Origin: Oscillospiraceae bacterium
GTDB lineage: Bacteria > Bacillota > Clostridia > UMGS1810
DNA: 33,894 bases
Reading direction: 5' to 3'
Assembly: GCA_015068705.1 (NCBI GenBank)
Contig: SVJZ01000016.1
Coordinates: forward strand, 1-33,894
Shown: positions 31,913 to 33,894 of the stretch, piece by piece
How the letters are laid out: every line of letters begins with the position of its first letter
How positions within the stretch are numbered: the stretch's first letter is position 1
Program-made: the position numbers and the translations under genes
The notes under the pieces: generated by a model
The model's input: the letters and a program-made list of their open reading frames with translations, nothing else
Databases searched by the model: none
Told to the model about the DNA's origin: nothing

Positions 31913-32623
31913 ATGAGATTTTATCATATCATCCGTGCTTGGGCGCTGCGGATTCTTCGCCGCCTGCACCGTGCGGAAATTCATTATATCGGTGGCTCCA
32001 CCGCTCTGCCCCCACCCCTTAGCCGTCAGGAGGAAGAGGTTTTGCTTGCCCAGTTGGTCACCCATCCCGAGCAGGCACGCCCCATACTGATTGAGCGCAA
32101 TCTGCGCCTTGTGGTGTACATCGCAAAAAAATTCGAAAACACCGGCATCTGCGTGGAAGACCTGATTTCCATCGGCACCATTGGATTGATCAAGGCAATC
32201 AACACCTTTCGCCCCGACAAAAAAATCAAGCTCGCCACCTATGCCTCCCGTTGTATCGAAAACGAAATCCTGATGTATCTGCGCAAAAATAGCAATCGTC
32301 GCACCGAAATTTCCATAGATGAGCCACTTAATGTAGATTGGGACGGCAACGAGCTATTGCTCAGTGATATTTTAGGCACCGACGGGGATTTGATTTCGCA
32401 AGGAATTGAAAACGAGGTGGACCACCAACTTTTGGATATTGCCCTTGCGCATCTGAACGAACGGGAAAAAAATATTATGGAGCTGCGCTTTGGAGTGCGT
32501 GGCGGAGTACAAAAAACCCAAAAAGAGGTGGCGGATTTGCTGGGTATCTCCCAGTCTTATATCTCTCGATTGGAAAAACGTATTATCGGGCGGCTGAAGA
32601 AGGATATTTCCCGTATGATCTGA
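31913..32623 (+). CDS. sigE: RNA polymerase sporulation sigma factor sigma-E
   Basis: This 236-residue pro-sigma-E is the first mother-cell sigma factor. Residues 1-26 form an amphipathic pro-peptide ([20 protein letters not shown]); the mature protein starts around [14 protein letters not shown]. Regions 2.1-2.4 are highly conserved ([58 protein letters not shown]) and region 4 ends with [23 protein letters not shown] at 31913 is the only in-frame option of suitable length. The RBS AAAGGA is 13 bases off, wider than usual. Downstream lies no sigG gene but tRNA-Ser, so the Bacillus spoIIGA-sigE-sigG order is broken. Confidence 0.97.
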   Translation: MRFYHIIRAWALRILRRLHRAEIHYIGGSTALPPPLSRQEEEVLLAQLVTHPEQARPILIERNLRLVVYIAKKFENTGICVEDLISIGTIGLIKAINTFRPDKKIKLATYASRCIENEILMYLRKNSNRRTEISIDEPLNVDWDGNELLLSDILGTDGDLISQGIENEVDHQLLDIALAHLNEREKNIMELRFGVRGGVQKTQKEVADLLGISQSYISRLEKRIIGRLKKDISRMI

Positions 32624-32636
32624 TGATTTTTCCGGG

Positions 32637-32654
32637 GCTTTTTTGCAAAAAAGC
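32637..32654 (+). other. Perfect 18-base palindrome after sigE
   Basis: GCTTTTTTGCAAAAAAGC is fully palindromic. It lies 14 bases after the sigE stop and lacks a following T run, so it is at best a weak terminator. Confidence 0.45.
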
Positions 32655-32665
32655 GGTAAAAGGTG

Positions 32666-32694
32666 TTGACAACCCCCGTCCGATATGCTACAAT
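32666..32694 (+). promoter_or_regulatory. sigma-A promoter of the tRNA-Ser pair
   Basis: The -35 TTGACA (32666-32671) and -10 TACAAT (32689-32694) have a 17-bp spacer, 30 bases before the first tRNA. Confidence 0.85.
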
Positions 32695-32724
32695 AATGTG
32701 CATAGCGTTACCCGGCTTTTGTCC

Positions 32725-32811
32725 GGAGAGGTGTCCGAGTGGTTTAAGGAGCTGGTCTTGAAAACCAGTGACTCGAAAGAGCCGTGGGTTCGAATCCCAC
32801 CTTCTCCGCCA
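32725..32811 (+). tRNA. tRNA-Ser(UGA)
   Basis: The acceptor arms GGAGAGG and CTTCTCC pair with one G-U; the discriminator is G and CCA is encoded (32809-32811). The anticodon loop CTTGAAA between CTGGT and ACCAG gives anticodon TGA. A long variable arm and TTCGAAT T-loop fit a class II serine tRNA. Confidence 0.96.
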
Positions 32812-32841
32812 TGAAGCACCTAAACAAAAGTTCATATCCTT

Positions 32842-32932
32842 GGAGTAGTACTCAAGCTGGTGAAGAGGTGCCCCTGCTAAGGGTATAGGTCGTTAACGCG
32901 GCGCGAGAGTTCGAATCTCTCCTACTCCGCCA
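32842..32932 (+). tRNA. tRNA-Ser(GCU)
   Basis: The acceptor GGAGTAG pairs with CTACTCC; G discriminator with encoded CCA (32930-32932). The anticodon loop CTGCTAA gives anticodon GCT, and the long variable arm is typical of serine tRNAs. It is cotranscribed with the preceding tRNA-Ser. Confidence 0.95.
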
Positions 32933-32934
32933 AA

Positions 32935-32967
32935 AACAAGCATGTCCGTATGGGCGTGCTTGTTTTT
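32935..32967 (+). terminator. Terminator of the tRNA operon
   Basis: AACAAGCATG (32935-32944) pairs with CGTGCTTGTT (32955-32964), one G-T, followed by a T run. Confidence 0.9.
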
Positions 32968-32975
32968 CGTTGAAA

Positions 32976-33003
32976 GAGATTCGAATCCCCCTCACCTCCA
33001 CCA
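32976..33003 (+). pseudogene. tRNA 3'-end remnant
   Basis: GAGATTCGAATCCCCCTCAC followed by CTCCACCA has a tRNA T-loop (TTCGAAT, 32980-32986), an acceptor 3' strand (CACCTCC, 32993-32999), an A discriminator and CCA (33001-33003). The T stem does not pair and no 5' half (expected GGAGGTG near the acceptor) is present, so it is a broken tRNA 3' end, just after the tRNA operon's terminator. Confidence 0.6.
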
Positions 33004-33023
33004 AATATTTTTCATAAAATATC

Positions 33024-33052
33024 TTGACAAATAAAAATGGTTGTGTTACAAT
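33024..33052 (+). promoter_or_regulatory. sigma-A promoter of the T-box leader
   Basis: The -35 TTGACA (33024-33029) and -10 TACAAT (33047-33052) have a 17-bp spacer. Confidence 0.88.
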
Positions 33053-33059
33053 GTTTTTC

Positions 33060-33329
33060 AAATCAAACACTGTGATGCGGAATAGTACGCAAAACCTTTC
33101 GCCTTGAGAGAGATGCCGGTTGGTGCGAGGCATTGGGGAAGATTTGCAGAACTCGCCGCGGAGTGGTTGCCGTGAACATATCAGTAGGGGCAGACGGGAA
33201 CTCCCGTAACAGAGTTAAGATGTATTTGCATCTAAAGGGCATCCGCAAGGATGAAGAAGAGTGGTACCGCGGAAACTGGTAATAACGTTTTCGTCTCTTT
33301 GAATCAGCAAGAGACGGAAACGTTTTTTT
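33060..33329 (+). promoter_or_regulatory. T-box riboswitch, leucine type
   Basis: This tRNA-sensing leader has the near-invariant T-box sequence AGTGGTACCGCGGAA at 33260-33274. The TGGT bulge (33262-33265) complements tRNA 3' end ACCA, so it selects a tRNA with A73, which includes tRNA-Leu and excludes tRNA-Ser. In stem I the specifier is likely CTC (33152-33154), Leu, in GAACTCGCC. The leader ends in a terminator: AACGTTTTCGTCTCT against AGAGACGGAAACGTT with T run (33284-33329). Uncharged tRNA-Leu should favour the antiterminator and switch on the downstream gene. Confidence 0.9.
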
Positions 33330-33383
33330 GTTGATGAAAAATAAATTGGGATATATTTTGAAGTTGGAAAGGAGTTTTTAACC

Positions 33384-33894
33384 ATGAACAAAATCAGCAT
33401 GATGGACATTACGCTCAAAAAACTTGCCGCAGAGCGCGAAGTGGCATTACTGTTCCGCGAAAAAACCGCAGTGGCAGCCTGTGCAGATGCGTTGGGCGCA
33501 GACGCAGTGGAGCTTGCCCCCATGAAGAACCTGCGCGAGGATACCATCATCTATAAAACCATTGCGCAAAACATACAAAATGCCGCCGTTGCCATTCCGG
33601 TTGGATTCACTGCACAAGAGGTGGATACGGCATGGGAGTGTGTAAAGGACGCAAAACACCCCCGCCTGCAGGTGGAGGTACCGGTGTCCACCGTACAGAT
33701 GGAATACACCCACCACATCAAAGCGGATAAAATGATTGCCAAAATCGGCGAGCTGACCAAAGCTGCAAAGGCACTTTGTGATGACGTGGAATTTTGCGCG
33801 CTTGACGCCACCCGGGCAGACGAGGACTTTTTACTTGCCGCCGCAAAAGAGGCAGAGGCAAACGGCGCAGAAATGATTACTATTTGCGATGACG
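33384..33894 (+). CDS. HMGL-family (isopropylmalate/homocitrate synthase-like) enzyme, partial
   Basis: The first 170 residues of a gene cut by the window end. It reads as an HMGL-like TIM barrel: MMDITLKKLAAEREVALLFR at the N-terminus, ADALGADAVELAPMKN, VEVPVSTVQMEYTHHIKADK, and VEFCALDATRADEDFLLAAA ending AEMITICDD. Unlike true LeuA or homocitrate synthase, the N-terminal DTTLRDGEQ motif is replaced by DITLKKLAA, so the catalytic Arg and neighbouring acid are missing. ATG at 33384 follows GGAAAGGAG. The leucine T-box in front suggests a role near leucine biosynthesis. It is either a divergent synthase, a regulator, or another acyl-transferring activity. Confidence 0.8.
   Translation, partial: MNKISMMDITLKKLAAEREVALLFREKTAVAACADALGADAVELAPMKNLREDTIIYKTIAQNIQNAAVAIPVGFTAQEVDTAWECVKDAKHPRLQVEVPVSTVQMEYTHHIKADKMIAKIGELTKAAKALCDDVEFCALDATRADEDFLLAAAKEAEANGAEMITICDD

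Overview
The window comes from the chromosome of a spore-forming, S-layer-bearing member of the Bacillota, most likely class Clostridia. The evidence is a set of sporulation genes (dipicolinate synthase spoVFA/spoVFB, spoIIR, and spoIIGA followed by the sigma-E gene), SLH-domain surface proteins with a CsaB-type pyruvyl transferase, a leucine T-box leader, GGAGG ribosome binding sites and sigma-A promoters with 17-bp spacers. I cannot fix the genus from the 108 bases of 16S rRNA present.

Layout. 1-420: 5' end of a 16S rRNA gene on the minus strand with two tandem promoters. 416-1704: yqeG, yqeY and rpsU. 1740-6501: an SLH/M15 cell-wall peptidase, a HIT protein and alaS. 6578-12652: a minus-strand run of two short chromate transporters, a MATE exporter, an alpha/beta hydrolase and a glycosyltransferase-CsaB fusion. 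12683-16464: an AraC regulator divergent from a plus-strand operon of two TIM-barrel sugar isomerases and a Gfo/Idh oxidoreductase. 16628-18171: dipicolinate synthase. 18248-21358: an AEC transporter translationally coupled to a large membrane protein with a DUF6273-like C-terminus. 21398-22626: mgtC-like and ybaK. 22726-24795: a DivIVA-like protein, ispE and spoIIR. 24797-25000: a cluster of palindromic repeats. 25077-28543: a 1032-residue SLH protein behind a long leader with two promoters. 28713-30213: secG and gap. 30256-30883: a lipoprotein cyclophilin. 30908-32623 (plus): spoIIGA and sigE. 32666-33894: two tRNA-Ser genes, a tRNA 3' remnant, a leucine T-box and the start of an HMGL-family gene cut by the window end.

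Themes. First, sporulation: promoter-like sites match the expected regulator at each stage (Spo0A-like boxes before spoIIGA-sigE, a sigma-F-like site before spoIIR, a sigma-K-like site before spoVFA). Second, the cell envelope: CsaB pyruvylates the wall polymer that SLH domains bind, and the window holds both the enzyme (fused to a glycosyltransferase) and two SLH proteins. Third, sugar use: the isomerase/oxidoreductase operon looks self-contained, with its own regulator but no transporter or kinase.

I see no CRISPR array, prophage, transposase or plasmid functions. The less ordinary signals are the GT4-CsaB fusion, the DUF6273 membrane fusion, the T-box-controlled HMGL protein lacking the usual catalytic motif, the palindromic repeat cluster and the S-layer leader.
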